This document shows, piece by piece, positions 32,237 to 40,988 of a stretch of 57,114 nt of DNA. The notes beneath the pieces were generated by a model, which had not been told where the DNA came from, ran no database searches, and saw only the letters and a list, made by a program, of their open reading frames with translations. Source of the stretch: Geminicoccaceae bacterium (GTDB lineage: Bacteria; Pseudomonadota; Alphaproteobacteria; Geminicoccales; Geminicoccaceae); the NCBI GenBank assembly GCA_028285265.1, contig JANQPX010000007.1, positions 1-57,114 on the forward strand, read 5' to 3'. Position 1 is the stretch's first letter. Each line of letters starts with the position of its first letter. Made by a program: the position numbers and the translations under genes.

Positions 32237-34559
32237 CCGGACTGTCCTCGTTCACGTCGTCTTGGGGTTTAATTCTGTCTGAAAGGACTTGCTGCAGCAC
32301 GCCTGTCGACACCGGCTTCGATAGGACGGGAACGTCGTTGGACAGCACGTCCTTTCGAATGCCTTGTTCGGCGTGGCCGGTCATGAGAACCACCGGTATT
32401 TGGGGATGGCGCTCGGCAATGATGGCCGCAAGGTCATCGCCATGGATGTCGCCCGGCATCACGACGTCACTAATGATCAGCACAATCGGCAATCTCGCAT
32501 CATCGACAGCGCGGAGCGCTTCGACGGCACTTGGGCTAGAGGTCACGGTGTAGCCGAGATAGTTGAGAATACTCTCCATTGAGCTTCGCACATCGTCATC
32601 ATCCTCGACCAGGAGGATCATCTCGCCACGACCGCGCGGCAGCCTTGGCTGCATTCGGGTTGGCTCGGATATCGTTTGTTCATTGGTCATCGCCAGCGGC
32701 AAGGTGATGGCGATGGTCGTGCCTTTGCCGGGCATGCTCGTAAGACTGATTGCGCCGCTGGTCTGTTCGACGAAGCCGCGCACCATAGCAAGTCCGAGGC
32801 CCGAACCGTTGCCGACGTCTTTTGTGGTAAAGAAGGGCTCGAAGACCTTATCTCGGATGTCATCTGGGATCCCGTCGCCGCTGTCGGTTATTCGGATCAC
32901 GATCGCGTCCTCTTTAAGCAGCGGCGCGGCGGCGATCGTGAGGCTACCGCCTTCGGGCATCGCATCACGAGCGTTGATGACCAAGTTGAGCATGGCGTCT
33001 TGAAGCATCGCTGGATCAACGCGGACGGGTGGTAGCGTTTGAGCGACATCGAGAGAAATTCGGATTCGCGATGGTAGCGTGCGGCGGATGAGTTCGCCGA
33101 ACTCCTCTAGAAACTTGCCGATATCGACATGCTCTGGGTGCAGCGACTGGCGACGTCCCAATGTGAGGAGTTGGGCTGTTAGACGGGATCCGCGCTCGGT
33201 CGCGCGAAGGCAGCGCGCTAGCATTTCGCGGAGCGGTGCTTTCAAGTCAGCGCGCTTTTGCAACAATTCAAGATTGCCTTGCAGAACGGTCAGAAGATTG
33301 TTGAAGTCGTGGGCGACGCCGCCTGACAATCGGCTAATCGCGTCTCGACTCTGTGATCGGCGGAGTTCTTCCGTCATCGCAACGTGCTCGGTGACGTCGG
33401 TGCCCGTGCCCCGATAGCCGACGAAGCCACCATTGCAATCGAGGATCGGCGCTCCATTTACTCGCCACCAGCGTGGCCGATCCGAACCGGGGGTGTCCGA
33501 TCGATACAAGAAGTCCCGAAACGGACGATGCTTCAACATATCGTTTCTGTGGCGACGCCAGTTCGGATCATGATCGGGATCGGCGCCGGCGACCTCCCAG
33601 CGCGTGCGACCGAGCATGTCTGATGGCGCGATCTTCTTGTCGAGATTGGCAGCTTGAATCCAAGTGTAACGGAGATCGGCACCCGTCTCCCAAAAGACGT
33701 CGGCGCTGCATTCGGCAAATTGCCTGAGTTTGGTTTCGCTGAGGCGAAGCAGTTCCTCGGCTGTGCGCTGTGCGCGGAGCCGTCTTCCCAGTGAATCAAG
33801 GGCCCGGCCGATCGCACGAAATTCGGGCGGACCTGTGTCCTGTGGGAATGCTGCCTGATCCGCTTGATCTAAGCCGTTAATCGCCTGAAAGACTTGGCCA
33901 AGCGGACGCGACACCGAGAACAGGATCAGGGCGAGGAAGAGGGCTGATGCGATCACCATGACGGTGACGGCAAGCCCAATGGCAAAGGAGAGGTTGCGGG
34001 AGAGCTCAGCAAGATCATCACGGATGGTATTGAAATCTGTGGCGCCTTTGGAGGCGCGCTTGGCGATGACGTCGGCGAGCTCTCGCCTGGACCTTGCGAT
34101 CTCCTTTTGCTGTCTCGACGCGGCAACGACGTCGCCAGTAACGACGCGACGGAGATACGTGTCTTGAGCGTCCGTCATTACGGTGAGGGCCGTCATGATG
34201 GCGTCGACGTCGTCCTCAGGATAGACCGCATTGAATCGCTTGATCTGATTTTCGGCCTCAGCGCGGCTGGCAGCAATTCTGCTTTTCAGCGACTGAAGAC
34301 CTCGAAAGTCTCGGCTGGCGATGACGCTTTGCCTGGCGTCCAAGAGGGTGGCGTAGCTACTGATCGCTGTTTCGAGCGCGATGAGTTGCTCTTTCTGCTG
34401 GATCGCCGTTTGAAGCAGAGCAATCTCGGCAACTTCTTCCTCGGCAAGCTGGCGAAGATGAAGAACGACCGCGGCCATCGCTGCGGTAAACAGCAAGAAC
34501 AAGAGGATCAATCGCCTGGCTATGCTCAGATCAGCCAACCAACGAAACGGCGAGGTCAT
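32217..34559 (-). CDS. Hybrid sensor histidine kinase (periplasmic helical sensor, PAS, HisKA, HATPase, REC)
   Basis: A 780-residue membrane kinase. A first membrane helix (residues 16-36) and a second (about 190-216) bracket a helical periplasmic domain. A HAMP-like linker is followed by PAS (about 275-395), HisKA with phospho-accepting His417 (GGVAHDFNNLLTVLQ) and an ATPase domain with N box LNLVINARDAM and G boxes DSGDGIPD and GNGSGLGLAM. A receiver domain (645-765) has Asp698 (LIISDVVMPGD). It lies between a periplasmic binding protein gene 3 bp upstream and a stand-alone receiver that it overlaps. This suggests the binding protein presents the ligand to the periplasmic domain. Confidence 0.93.
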   Translation of the reverse strand: MTSPFRWLADLSIARRLILLFLLFTAAMAAVVLHLRQLAEEEVAEIALLQTAIQQKEQLIALETAISSYATLLDARQSVIASRDFRGLQSLKSRIAASRAEAENQIKRFNAVYPEDDVDAIMTALTVMTDAQDTYLRRVVTGDVVAASRQQKEIARSRRELADVIAKRASKGATDFNTIRDDLAELSRNLSFAIGLAVTVMVIASALFLALILFSVSRPLGQVFQAINGLDQADQAAFPQDTGPPEFRAIGRALDSLGRRLRAQRTAEELLRLSETKLRQFAECSADVFWETGADLRYTWIQAANLDKKIAPSDMLGRTRWEVAGADPDHDPNWRRHRNDMLKHRPFRDFLYRSDTPGSDRPRWWRVNGAPILDCNGGFVGYRGTGTDVTEHVAMTEELRRSQSRDAISRLSGGVAHDFNNLLTVLQGNLELLQKRADLKAPLREMLARCLRATERGSRLTAQLLTLGRRQSLHPEHVDIGKFLEEFGELIRRTLPSRIRISLDVAQTLPPVRVDPAMLQDAMLNLVINARDAMPEGGSLTIAAAPLLKEDAIVIRITDSGDGIPDDIRDKVFEPFFTTKDVGNGSGLGLAMVRGFVEQTSGAISLTSMPGKGTTIAITLPLAMTNEQTISEPTRMQPRLPRGRGEMILLVEDDDDVRSSMESILNYLGYTVTSSPSAVEALRAVDDARLPIVLIISDVVMPGDIHGDDLAAIIAERHPQIPVVLMTGHAEQGIRKDVLSNDVPVLSKPVSTGVLQQVLSDRIKPQDDVNEDSPDAYTPT

Positions 34560-34562
34560 GGT

Positions 34563-35840
34563 CTACTCGCTCAAAAGGGCCGCGAACGAGGCTTGAGAGC
34601 CGGCCGCCGCGTCGTCGATTGATCGTACCCCCGTTAGGACACCGTGGACTTGACTGCCGAGGATTTCGGTGAGGCCCTGGAAGGCGTCGATACCGGGCCG
34701 CATCCAACCCTGTAAGGCTCCCTGCTTTTCAAGTTGGCCCATCATGGCAACTGCTGGATTGCGAGCCGCTACGGAGGGGGCGTCGATCAATGATGTGTGA
34801 AGAAGCGTGCCGACGCCATGTTCGACATAGAGGCGATTCGCGTCAATTGAGGTCAGTTTTAGGAGAGCGTCGAAGGCAGACTGTGTTCGATCCTCGGACA
34901 GATTCGAAGGTATGGATAGAAGCCAGGTCCCGAGAGGGCTCACAGGTTTGGCTCCGGGAGCGTGGGGTGCAGGTGCAACGCCGATACGGCCCGACTCCAG
35001 ATCAAGCCCTGATCGTTCGAGCAGCAAGGAACGCCCTGTCCAGCCGTAGGTCAGCGCGCAGCGTCCTGTTGCGAACGCTTCAATCCGTTCGTCCCAAGCC
35101 ATATCGAGAATGTCGGGCGGTGAGACATCGAGAAGGTTCTTGGCATAGCGAATAGCCGACCGCATCGCCATCGTATCCAGAGTAGGCTGGCCCGTCTCGT
35201 CGAGTGGGGCACCACCGAATGCCGCAAGGAGGTGCAGCATGGTCTGACCGAGTGGAGCGCCGTGGCGGGCGTTCCAACAAATTCCGGAGAGCCCCTCTCG
35301 CTGACCATGTAGCTGTGTCGCCACGTTTAGTACGTCGTCGGTTGTCACTGGCGGCGCTAGGTTCTGCTCGCTCAGATGATGACGGTCGTAGAACAACAGT
35401 TCAGCGTGAGGCTGAACCGGGAGGCCGATCGTCACCTCATCGACATTCGCACTCTTGAGCGCCGGTTGAAGGTAGGTCTTCGTCACGACGTTTTGGCTGG
35501 TGAGGAGGGAGTCGAGCGGTAAGACCAGTTCGGCGGCAGCAACCTCTTGGGCCCAAGCCGCGTCGACAGCGATCAGTTCAAAACGAGAATGCTCCTCGAA
35601 TGCGTTTAAAAGGAGCTGCTGACGAAGGGCTTCGTAGCCGACCAGCTCCAACTCGAGTGGCTGGCCGATCAACGCCTCAAAAACGTCGATGTGATCCCTC
35701 ATCACGATGGCAAATGGATCGGACATGGTCAGCACTCGAATGGGATCGCGCGCCTCGGCATGCGCTGCCAGGGCTCCAAAGATGGTCACGAGTAGAGAGA
35801 CACATGCCGATTGAAGGTATGTCGAAAGTATTCCTACCAT
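34563..35840 (-). CDS. Periplasmic solute-binding protein (family 1), probable sensor partner
   Basis: A 425-residue protein with a signal peptide (SACVSLLVTIFGALAAHAEA, cleavage near AHA) and a family 1 binding-protein body. Recognisable parts are IRVLTMSDPFAIVMRDHIDV, FELIAVDAAWAQEVAAAELV, ATGRCALTYGWTGRSLLLE and PLGTWLLSIPSN. Sugar-type (UgpB/MalE-like) proteins share this layout. No permease or ATPase gene is nearby; the next gene, 3 bp away, is a hybrid histidine kinase. It therefore probably works as a ligand receptor for signalling rather than import, which is inference from context. Confidence 0.85.
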   Translation of the reverse strand: MVGILSTYLQSACVSLLVTIFGALAAHAEARDPIRVLTMSDPFAIVMRDHIDVFEALIGQPLELELVGYEALRQQLLLNAFEEHSRFELIAVDAAWAQEVAAAELVLPLDSLLTSQNVVTKTYLQPALKSANVDEVTIGLPVQPHAELLFYDRHHLSEQNLAPPVTTDDVLNVATQLHGQREGLSGICWNARHGAPLGQTMLHLLAAFGGAPLDETGQPTLDTMAMRSAIRYAKNLLDVSPPDILDMAWDERIEAFATGRCALTYGWTGRSLLLERSGLDLESGRIGVAPAPHAPGAKPVSPLGTWLLSIPSNLSEDRTQSAFDALLKLTSIDANRLYVEHGVGTLLHTSLIDAPSVAARNPAVAMMGQLEKQGALQGWMRPGIDAFQGLTEILGSQVHGVLTGVRSIDDAAAGSQASFAALLSE

Positions 35841-36150
35841 GACGTCGTTCTCGTCAGACGGTTGCTCGTCGCAATACCGTCACCAATTCTTGTCCTTGAT
35901 CACCAGTTCCGCCACCCCGTGATGGAGGCACTACGTATCCGTTGACCGTCTATATGGCAGAGGCACTCACGTCTTCAATGATAATGACTTTGCATAAACT
36001 ATTACATCAACGACAATAATATGCTCGCGAATTATCGCGTGTGCATACCATCATCTTTCGCGAACCTTGGGTGCACGAAGGCCGCTGCTAGGCTCGGTAG
36101 GAACCATTGTGTTGGGGACGTGCTTTCGGTGGTGATGCGCTGATGATCGG
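35841..36150. other. Intergenic region upstream of the sensory operon
   Basis: A 310-bp gap between the AraC gene end and the binding-protein start. It is distinctly AT-richer than its surroundings around 35975-36050, a likely promoter area for the sensory operon. The arms CGCGA and TCGCG (36026-36039) flank ATTA. No gene or known binding motif is recognisable. Confidence 0.4.
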
Positions 36151-36912
36151 CTATGATCCGATCAAAAGCTGTTTTCTGAACCCTGTTGGGGTCACGCCGG
36201 CGAAATTCTTAAAAGCACGATTAAAGGCGCTTAGCGATGCAAAACCACATGCCGTTGCTATCTGGATGATCGGAAGGTCTTTCTCGCCAAGTAGCTCGAC
36301 AGCTTTTATCATCCGAATGCGGGTCAGGGTTTGGCTCCAGGTCTCTCCGATCTCGTCGGCAAATTTGCGTTGCATACTCCGCTCGGATAGGCCGGCGGCG
36401 TCGGCCACGGTTGCAGCCTCGAGCCCTTCATCCAAATGATCTTCGGTGTAGGCGATAGCTTTCATAAGACGCGGATCATCGCTCGATGGACGCGCTACCT
36501 CGATCGAGGTGCCAATAAGACCCGCACAGGTGTTGAGCAGAGCTCTAAAGAAAACATCGGCCTCTGCTGGATGGGGTTTATCAGAGCCCCAGTGACGGCA
36601 ATGCTGCACCATTTCACGTGCCAAGGTCGACATCTGAAAGACTACGGGATGATTCGGAAACAACGTGCAATAGCCGGGAACGCTAAGGATTGAACAACTG
36701 ATAACCGGCCGTCTGATCACGACTTCCAACGGCGTGGTCGCAGGGACCCAGGCTGCGAAGGACGGGGGTAAGAGCCAGCGCCGATCGTCGATAATGACGT
36801 CGAGCGCTCCTTTGACGGCATGCAGCAGGTAGTCGCGCTCAAAGGCGAGCTTCAAGGGAGGTTGAGGCTCGATATCACGAAAGAAGCAATAGGCGTCTGG
36901 CTCTGCGTTCAT
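36151..36912 (-). CDS. AraC family transcriptional regulator
   Basis: A 253-residue regulator. A cupin-like sensing domain is at the N-terminus (YLLHAVKGALDVIIDDRRWLL; PPSFAAWVPATTPLEV). The double helix-turn-helix is at residues about 155-250, with ATVADAAGLSERSMQRKF and IIQIATACGFASLSAFNRAF and the family ending FAGVTPTGFRK. It starts 3 bp after the monooxygenase-fold gene, in one transcript with it and the small secreted protein. It probably regulates these or a distant target; the ligand is unknown. Confidence 0.92.
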   Translation of the reverse strand: MNAEPDAYCFFRDIEPQPPLKLAFERDYLLHAVKGALDVIIDDRRWLLPPSFAAWVPATTPLEVVIRRPVISCSILSVPGYCTLFPNHPVVFQMSTLAREMVQHCRHWGSDKPHPAEADVFFRALLNTCAGLIGTSIEVARPSSDDPRLMKAIAYTEDHLDEGLEAATVADAAGLSERSMQRKFADEIGETWSQTLTRIRMIKAVELLGEKDLPIIQIATACGFASLSAFNRAFKNFAGVTPTGFRKQLLIGS

Positions 36913-36915
36913 ACC

Positions 36916-37197
36916 TCAGGGATGGTCGACCAGCGCTGTTGTGGTCACTGGCGGCGATGTCATGAGCGGCTTCAATGTTGTGCCTAACCTAGCGAAGAGG
37001 TCGCTTCGGCGGTAGGCATCGAAATGATCTGCTGTCTGCCAACGCTGGACGATCGCCAGTTTGGTGCCATCGTCGTAGATTGCGTAGCTGACACATCCGT
37101 CCATAGCCCGGACGTCACCAGCTTGCTCCTGAAGGTTCTGGACGGCTTCCGGAAGGTTATCGTCGCTGAGCGACACTTCCACGACGACCAACTTCAT
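36916..37197 (-). CDS. ABM-domain (YgiN-like) putative quinol monooxygenase
   Basis: A 93-residue protein with GAGGAGAA upstream. The ferredoxin-like antibiotic-biosynthesis-monooxygenase fold is visible as a beta strand (LVVVEVSLSDDN), helix, GCVSYAIYDDGT, then LAIVQRWQTADHFDAYRRSD, with W and H at their usual places. Such cofactor-free proteins oxidise quinols or bind small aromatic compounds. It sits between the small secreted protein and the AraC gene. Confidence 0.82.
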   Translation of the reverse strand: MKLVVVEVSLSDDNLPEAVQNLQEQAGDVRAMDGCVSYAIYDDGTKLAIVQRWQTADHFDAYRRSDLFARLGTTLKPLMTSPPVTTTALVDHP

Positions 37198-37207
37198 CGC
37201 GTTCTCC

Positions 37208-37612
37208 TCAAAGGCCTTCGGGATTCCCGATCATGATTTTATCGACGGTGCCGCGTGGATCATTCGTCGAAGCGTCCAGGATCTCGAAATGCTCGGGTTT
37301 GCGAGCGAGGACACTGCAGCTGTTCTTCGGCCCGTTCTCCCAATCGACGCAGTATCCCTCATCGACCAGGACCCAGACGCCGACGAGTTTCAATCCGGCG
37401 GGCAGCGCGGCTGCGGCGTAACCATCGGTGCCATAGTAGATCGGGGCAACACCGCCTTCCGGCGCACCGGGTGCACCAGGAGGAATTTGAACATAAAGCG
37501 TATTGCCGGTGATCAGCGTTGCGACCTGATCGCGATCAAGGCTTTCTTGTGCAAGTGCCGGGAACGCGATGAGGGATCCCGCCAGGATCATGGAACGCAT
37601 TGTCGTCTTCAT
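37208..37612 (-). CDS. Small exported protein of unknown function
   Basis: A 134-residue protein from ATG at 37612, preceded by a very strong ribosome site (GGAGGTGA, 6 bp). A Sec signal peptide (MRSMILAGSLIAFPALAQE, cleavage near ALA-QE) precedes a compact domain of about 110 residues. That domain contains a Cys pair (YCVDWENGPKNSCSV) that could form a disulfide and a Gly/Pro-rich loop PPGAPGAPEGG. The short beta-rich style (ITGNTLYVQ... YYGTDGYAAA) resembles periplasmic proteins found in many alphaproteobacteria, but I cannot name the family. It is co-oriented with the ABM and AraC genes. Confidence 0.7.
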   Translation of the reverse strand: MKTTMRSMILAGSLIAFPALAQESLDRDQVATLITGNTLYVQIPPGAPGAPEGGVAPIYYGTDGYAAAALPAGLKLVGVWVLVDEGYCVDWENGPKNSCSVLARKPEHFEILDASTNDPRGTVDKIMIGNPEGL

Positions 37613-37768
37613 GAGCTTCACCTCCGCCATTGTTCGCGTCGATGAGCTGAGAATGGCGCATCGGGGACTGTCCGTCCTGCGCCTGTTCGCCATTCATGCG
37701 CCCTCAGGCGCCAAATTCCCGGTGGGCTGCTTCATGAGGGATATTGAGGGACGGGAGCTTGATACGGT

Positions 37769-39400
37769 CTAAAGATCGTAGACCGGTGTGATCGCGCTTG
37801 TCAGTTGTTCCAAAAGCGCCGTATCGGACCAACCCACCACGGCAAAGCCATAACCTCCATCACGCCAATCGACCAGGTTGAGCTCGCCATTGGTCGACCT
37901 TGTCAGATCTTTGGCAGGTGCTGCCATCGGTGTGATGCAAAGGGCCAGTGGCTGACCCTCATCGTCGAGATAAACAAGCTGGGCGACGGGTTTTTCGTTG
38001 ATGGCCAACAATCTGGCGCCGGCAAAGGTCACGCCAAAACGTTCCAGGTCAGGCACAAGAATTTGGCGGCCGAGCATGCCAGAGAGCCATGTTTGGATAT
38101 GGGGAACCTCATCGGCCCCGACCTCGACAAGATGCCGTTTCATTGTCGATGCGTAGACGCGGTGATATTGCGCGATATGGGTTAGCCAATCTTGGCTCGC
38201 TGTGAGTTCCGATTCCAACCTGACAAGCTGCTGGGTCACCACGCGACGTTCTTGCTCGGAAGCTTCGAGCGCCGTGATCGCCGATGACAAACGGCTCTCT
38301 GTCGTCGCAAGGTTGGCTTCCAAACTGTCCAGACTTCGTTCGACCTGAGCTGCAGCTTGTTCGGAAGTTTGTCGCTCGCCGAGCAAGCGCTCATGGTCTG
38401 AGGCGAGCTGAGCGAATTCGGTCTCTAACGCGGCGCGTTCGCCTAGCGTCGCTTCGAGTGTTGCGCTCGCAAGCCTGGCGCGGTCTTCGTTTGCTGCGAG
38501 ATCATCCCTAAGGGCTAGGACCTCAGCCTCGCGCTGATCAAGTCTTGATGAGAGCTGTTTGATCTCTGTATTGAGGCGCTCCTGGACAGCTGATGTTGAT
38601 TCTTCCGCCATCGTCACGGCGCCTTGGGCATCGGCCAGCTCGGCGACGAGCTGACGACGAGATGCGTCGGCTTCGGCGAGCTTGTCGCGTTGACTGTCGA
38701 CGAGGGAGAGCAGGCGTTGATTCTCGCCTTCCAGCGCTCCGAATCTGCCTTCAAGCGCTGCTCGCGCGACTTGCAAGTCTTGGATTCGCTCCTCATAGGA
38801 TAGGAGCTCCCCTTCGGTCGCGACACGGCGTCCCGAAGCTTCAGCAGCAAGGCCAGCTAGTCGACCGAGCTCAGCCTTTGCATCGGCGAGTTCTCGCCCG
38901 CGCTCTTCGGCCAGCTGATTCGCCGTGGACAAGCCGGCCTGAAGGCGAAGCCGTTCCTCACTCGAACTGTTGTAGACGTAATAGAGCGCGCCGGTGCTAA
39001 GGAGGAGAGCGATCGAAGCCGCCGTGGCCAGAGGGCCAAGGCCAATGCGGCTTTGTGGCTCATCAGGAAACGGTGTGATTACATCGCTCTGAATTGCCGG
39101 TTCCATCGGCGTCGGATTTGGTTCTAGAACTGCGATGTCTTTTGATCCATGGCCTTGTACCAAGGCGACGAGATCGTCTGGTATGTCCACAGCCGCGACG
39201 TCATCCAACAAGGTATCAAGTCCCGCATTGGTGGCGCGGAGCTCTTCTACCAGCGACGCGACATGGGCATCCTCATTGATCAGGCGTCGGATCATCATGA
39301 TGTCGTCGGCCGACAAAGGCGCGTCTCGGCCGGCTTCTCTATCGACAAAGGCGACGATCTTTTCAGCTAACTCGTCGGAGATAGTACCTTCGGCGAACAT
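37769..39400 (-). CDS. Membrane anti-sigma factor with long coiled coil and sensor domain
   Basis: A 543-residue protein 2 bp after the ECF sigma gene. Residues 1-115 are cytoplasmic, with an anti-sigma-like helical start (ISDELAEKIVAFVDREAG; IMMIRRLINEDAHVASLVEE) but no zinc CxxC motif. A membrane helix spans about 121-143, then a coiled coil of roughly 260 residues, rich in Glu, Ala, Leu and Arg. The C-terminal domain (about 415-543; IQTWLSGMLGRQILVPDLER, GARLLAINEKPVAQLVYLDD, VDWRDGGYGFAVVG) is the sensor-type domain often seen at the end of RsiW-like transmembrane regulators. The very long periplasmic stalk is unusual for an anti-sigma factor. Confidence 0.8.
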   Translation of the reverse strand: MFAEGTISDELAEKIVAFVDREAGRDAPLSADDIMMIRRLINEDAHVASLVEELRATNAGLDTLLDDVAAVDIPDDLVALVQGHGSKDIAVLEPNPTPMEPAIQSDVITPFPDEPQSRIGLGPLATAASIALLLSTGALYYVYNSSSEERLRLQAGLSTANQLAEERGRELADAKAELGRLAGLAAEASGRRVATEGELLSYEERIQDLQVARAALEGRFGALEGENQRLLSLVDSQRDKLAEADASRRQLVAELADAQGAVTMAEESTSAVQERLNTEIKQLSSRLDQREAEVLALRDDLAANEDRARLASATLEATLGERAALETEFAQLASDHERLLGERQTSEQAAAQVERSLDSLEANLATTESRLSSAITALEASEQERRVVTQQLVRLESELTASQDWLTHIAQYHRVYASTMKRHLVEVGADEVPHIQTWLSGMLGRQILVPDLERFGVTFAGARLLAINEKPVAQLVYLDDEGQPLALCITPMAAPAKDLTRSTNGELNLVDWRDGGYGFAVVGWSDTALLEQLTSAITPVYDL

Positions 39401-39402
39401 GC

Positions 39403-39933
39403 TTACGAAATCCTACCCTTTGGCTTCGCCTTATCGACGGCGTTTTTGATCACGGCTTTGGCTCTTGAGACTCGCGAAAGCACCGTTCCGATCGGGACCT
39501 GAAGTTCTTCGGCGACTTCGCGGTAGGTATAACCGTAGCTGTGTATCTTCGTTACGATGGCGAAATCCTCGTCCGTGAGCTCGGCGCAGGCACGTCGAAG
39601 GTCGGAGATCATAATTTGCGCTTGCACTTGGCTTTCGAAGCCATGATCCGCGATCATGTCGGGCTCTGGGAGTTCCATCTCTTGGCGTTGGCGTCGCTGG
39701 CGCAGCTCGTTGAACCAAATACTGTCCATAATGGTCGAGACCCATCGATCGAGCCTTGTGCCGGCTTGCCACTGATGGGAGCGCGACAGGGCCCGAAGAC
39801 AGGTGCGTTGCAGCAAGTCGTCGGCCTTGTCGTTGGATCTGGTTAGATAGAGGGCATGGACCTTGAGCTTCGGCAGCAAGCTGACGAGCTCGTCTTCCAT
39901 ACGCGGTGAGTCTGGCACATCTGAAGGCTGCAT
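39403..39933 (-). CDS. ECF-type RNA polymerase sigma factor
   Basis: A 176-residue sigma-70 family protein from ATG at 39933; a longer in-frame reading upstream has no conserved content. Region 2 is LLPKLKVHALYLTRSNDKADDLLQRTCLRAL with the core-binding helix and WVSTIMDSIWFNELRQRRQR. Region 4 carries the helix-turn-helix (YTYREVAEELQVPIGTVLSR). It is followed 2 bp later by its membrane anti-sigma factor. The promoter it reads is unknown; autoregulation is usual for this class. Confidence 0.92.
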   Translation of the reverse strand: MQPSDVPDSPRMEDELVSLLPKLKVHALYLTRSNDKADDLLQRTCLRALSRSHQWQAGTRLDRWVSTIMDSIWFNELRQRRQRQEMELPEPDMIADHGFESQVQAQIMISDLRRACAELTDEDFAIVTKIHSYGYTYREVAEELQVPIGTVLSRVSRAKAVIKNAVDKAKPKGRIS

Positions 39934-40495
39934 AAGGCTCAATATGACAACAAATGAATGCGCGCGGATGTCGTGCTCGCCGGCATGGTCGGGCGGGGTT
40001 AGCCGCCGAGCATGGACAATGAGCAGTCGCGCAAGCCGGAGTGAAATCGCTTGGCGTTTTGTGGACTGCACTTGCCCACATTCGATGCGCTGAACGTCCC
40101 GAAAGCCAGCATGGAGCCGAGAACCACAGTGTCATAGTGCTTTTAGCTCAAACTGAGGAAAGCGAAAGTGCTTCGATCTCTACAACACCCGAGATGGCGG
40201 GTTTATTGCGAGAAAAATCAACATTTGCCGCTTTTTTGATCAATTGAACCTGGGCAAAGCTTCGGATGACGCTCTGTTTCCGTCTCAAGGGCCTTTCCAT
40301 GGGGCGGGCCGACCACGGGTCTCATCAAATGTTGATCATGGAAAAAACGGGAGGGTGGGAATCCCGCATTGGCAACGTGTATGCAAAAAAATTTCGATCG
40401 TCTGCAATAATTCTGGTCCCTCAGGTGTCTTATAGGTCACGCGTTTCTCAATCGCCGTCTGTCTGCTGAGAGAGCACGGCGTCGGAGGACAGTTG
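39934..40495. other. Intergenic region between sigma factor and divergent small gene
   Basis: About 560 bp with no convincing gene on either strand; short open frames here have no ribosome sites or composition to support them. It is locally AT-rich (40190-40240 and 40375-40440) and must contain the promoters of the sigma/anti-sigma pair and of the divergent genes. I could not identify a clear ECF-type promoter pair. Confidence 0.4.
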
Positions 40496-40738
40496 ATGAC
40501 TGGATACGTTGACAAACATCTGAACGAATATCGCGACCCACGTGCGGTGATCACGGGCCATGCGATCATCACAAGCGGGCGCCAACAACAGGCAAGCTGG
40601 ACGGGTCTGACGATAAAAATAGGGATCGGCTACTTGATGATGCTTGCGATTTTGGCGACAGCACCGAGTTGGCATAGCGTCGCCGGGTTCAAGGCTACTC
40701 AGGTTCTAGCCTGTACGGACTCTGGCGGAGTCCGCTAA
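40496..40738 (+). CDS. Possible small membrane protein near the sigma locus
   Basis: An 80-residue reading from ATG 40496 with GGAGGA 6 bp upstream. A charged N-terminal part (VDKHLNEYRDPRAVITGHA) is followed by one likely membrane helix (IGIGYLMMLAILATAP) and a short tail with one Cys. I do not recognise it. It lies on the same strand as the anti-sigma paralogue, 250 bp before it, so the two could share a transcript. A chance reading frame cannot be excluded. Confidence 0.4.
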   Translation: MTGYVDKHLNEYRDPRAVITGHAIITSGRQQQASWTGLTIKIGIGYLMMLAILATAPSWHSVAGFKATQVLACTDSGGVR

Positions 40739-40988
40739 CGTATTTCTTTACATTGCAGGGGGTGCTGGATTGCCCTTACCGTTTAATTTTCGTAAAAATG
40801 TGTGGAGTTTGCAGATATTTTCACGGGTACAGGTATCGAAGGTTGAAGGGCTGATCTCTTCGCGAACACTTTCATCCCTTAGAGAGATGGCCCTTGGTGG
40901 TGTGCAAAAGGTTGGCGTGATGTGCGGATGGTCGGTCTTTTTTCCGTGCCTTGAGGCCATGCACGAAATACACAACGAGTCATTTTAG

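Noticed and set aside
40770..40988. 72-residue frame from TTG ending just before the coiled-coil gene
   Set aside because: It has a weak start and no recognisable content; the adjacency alone is not enough to call it.
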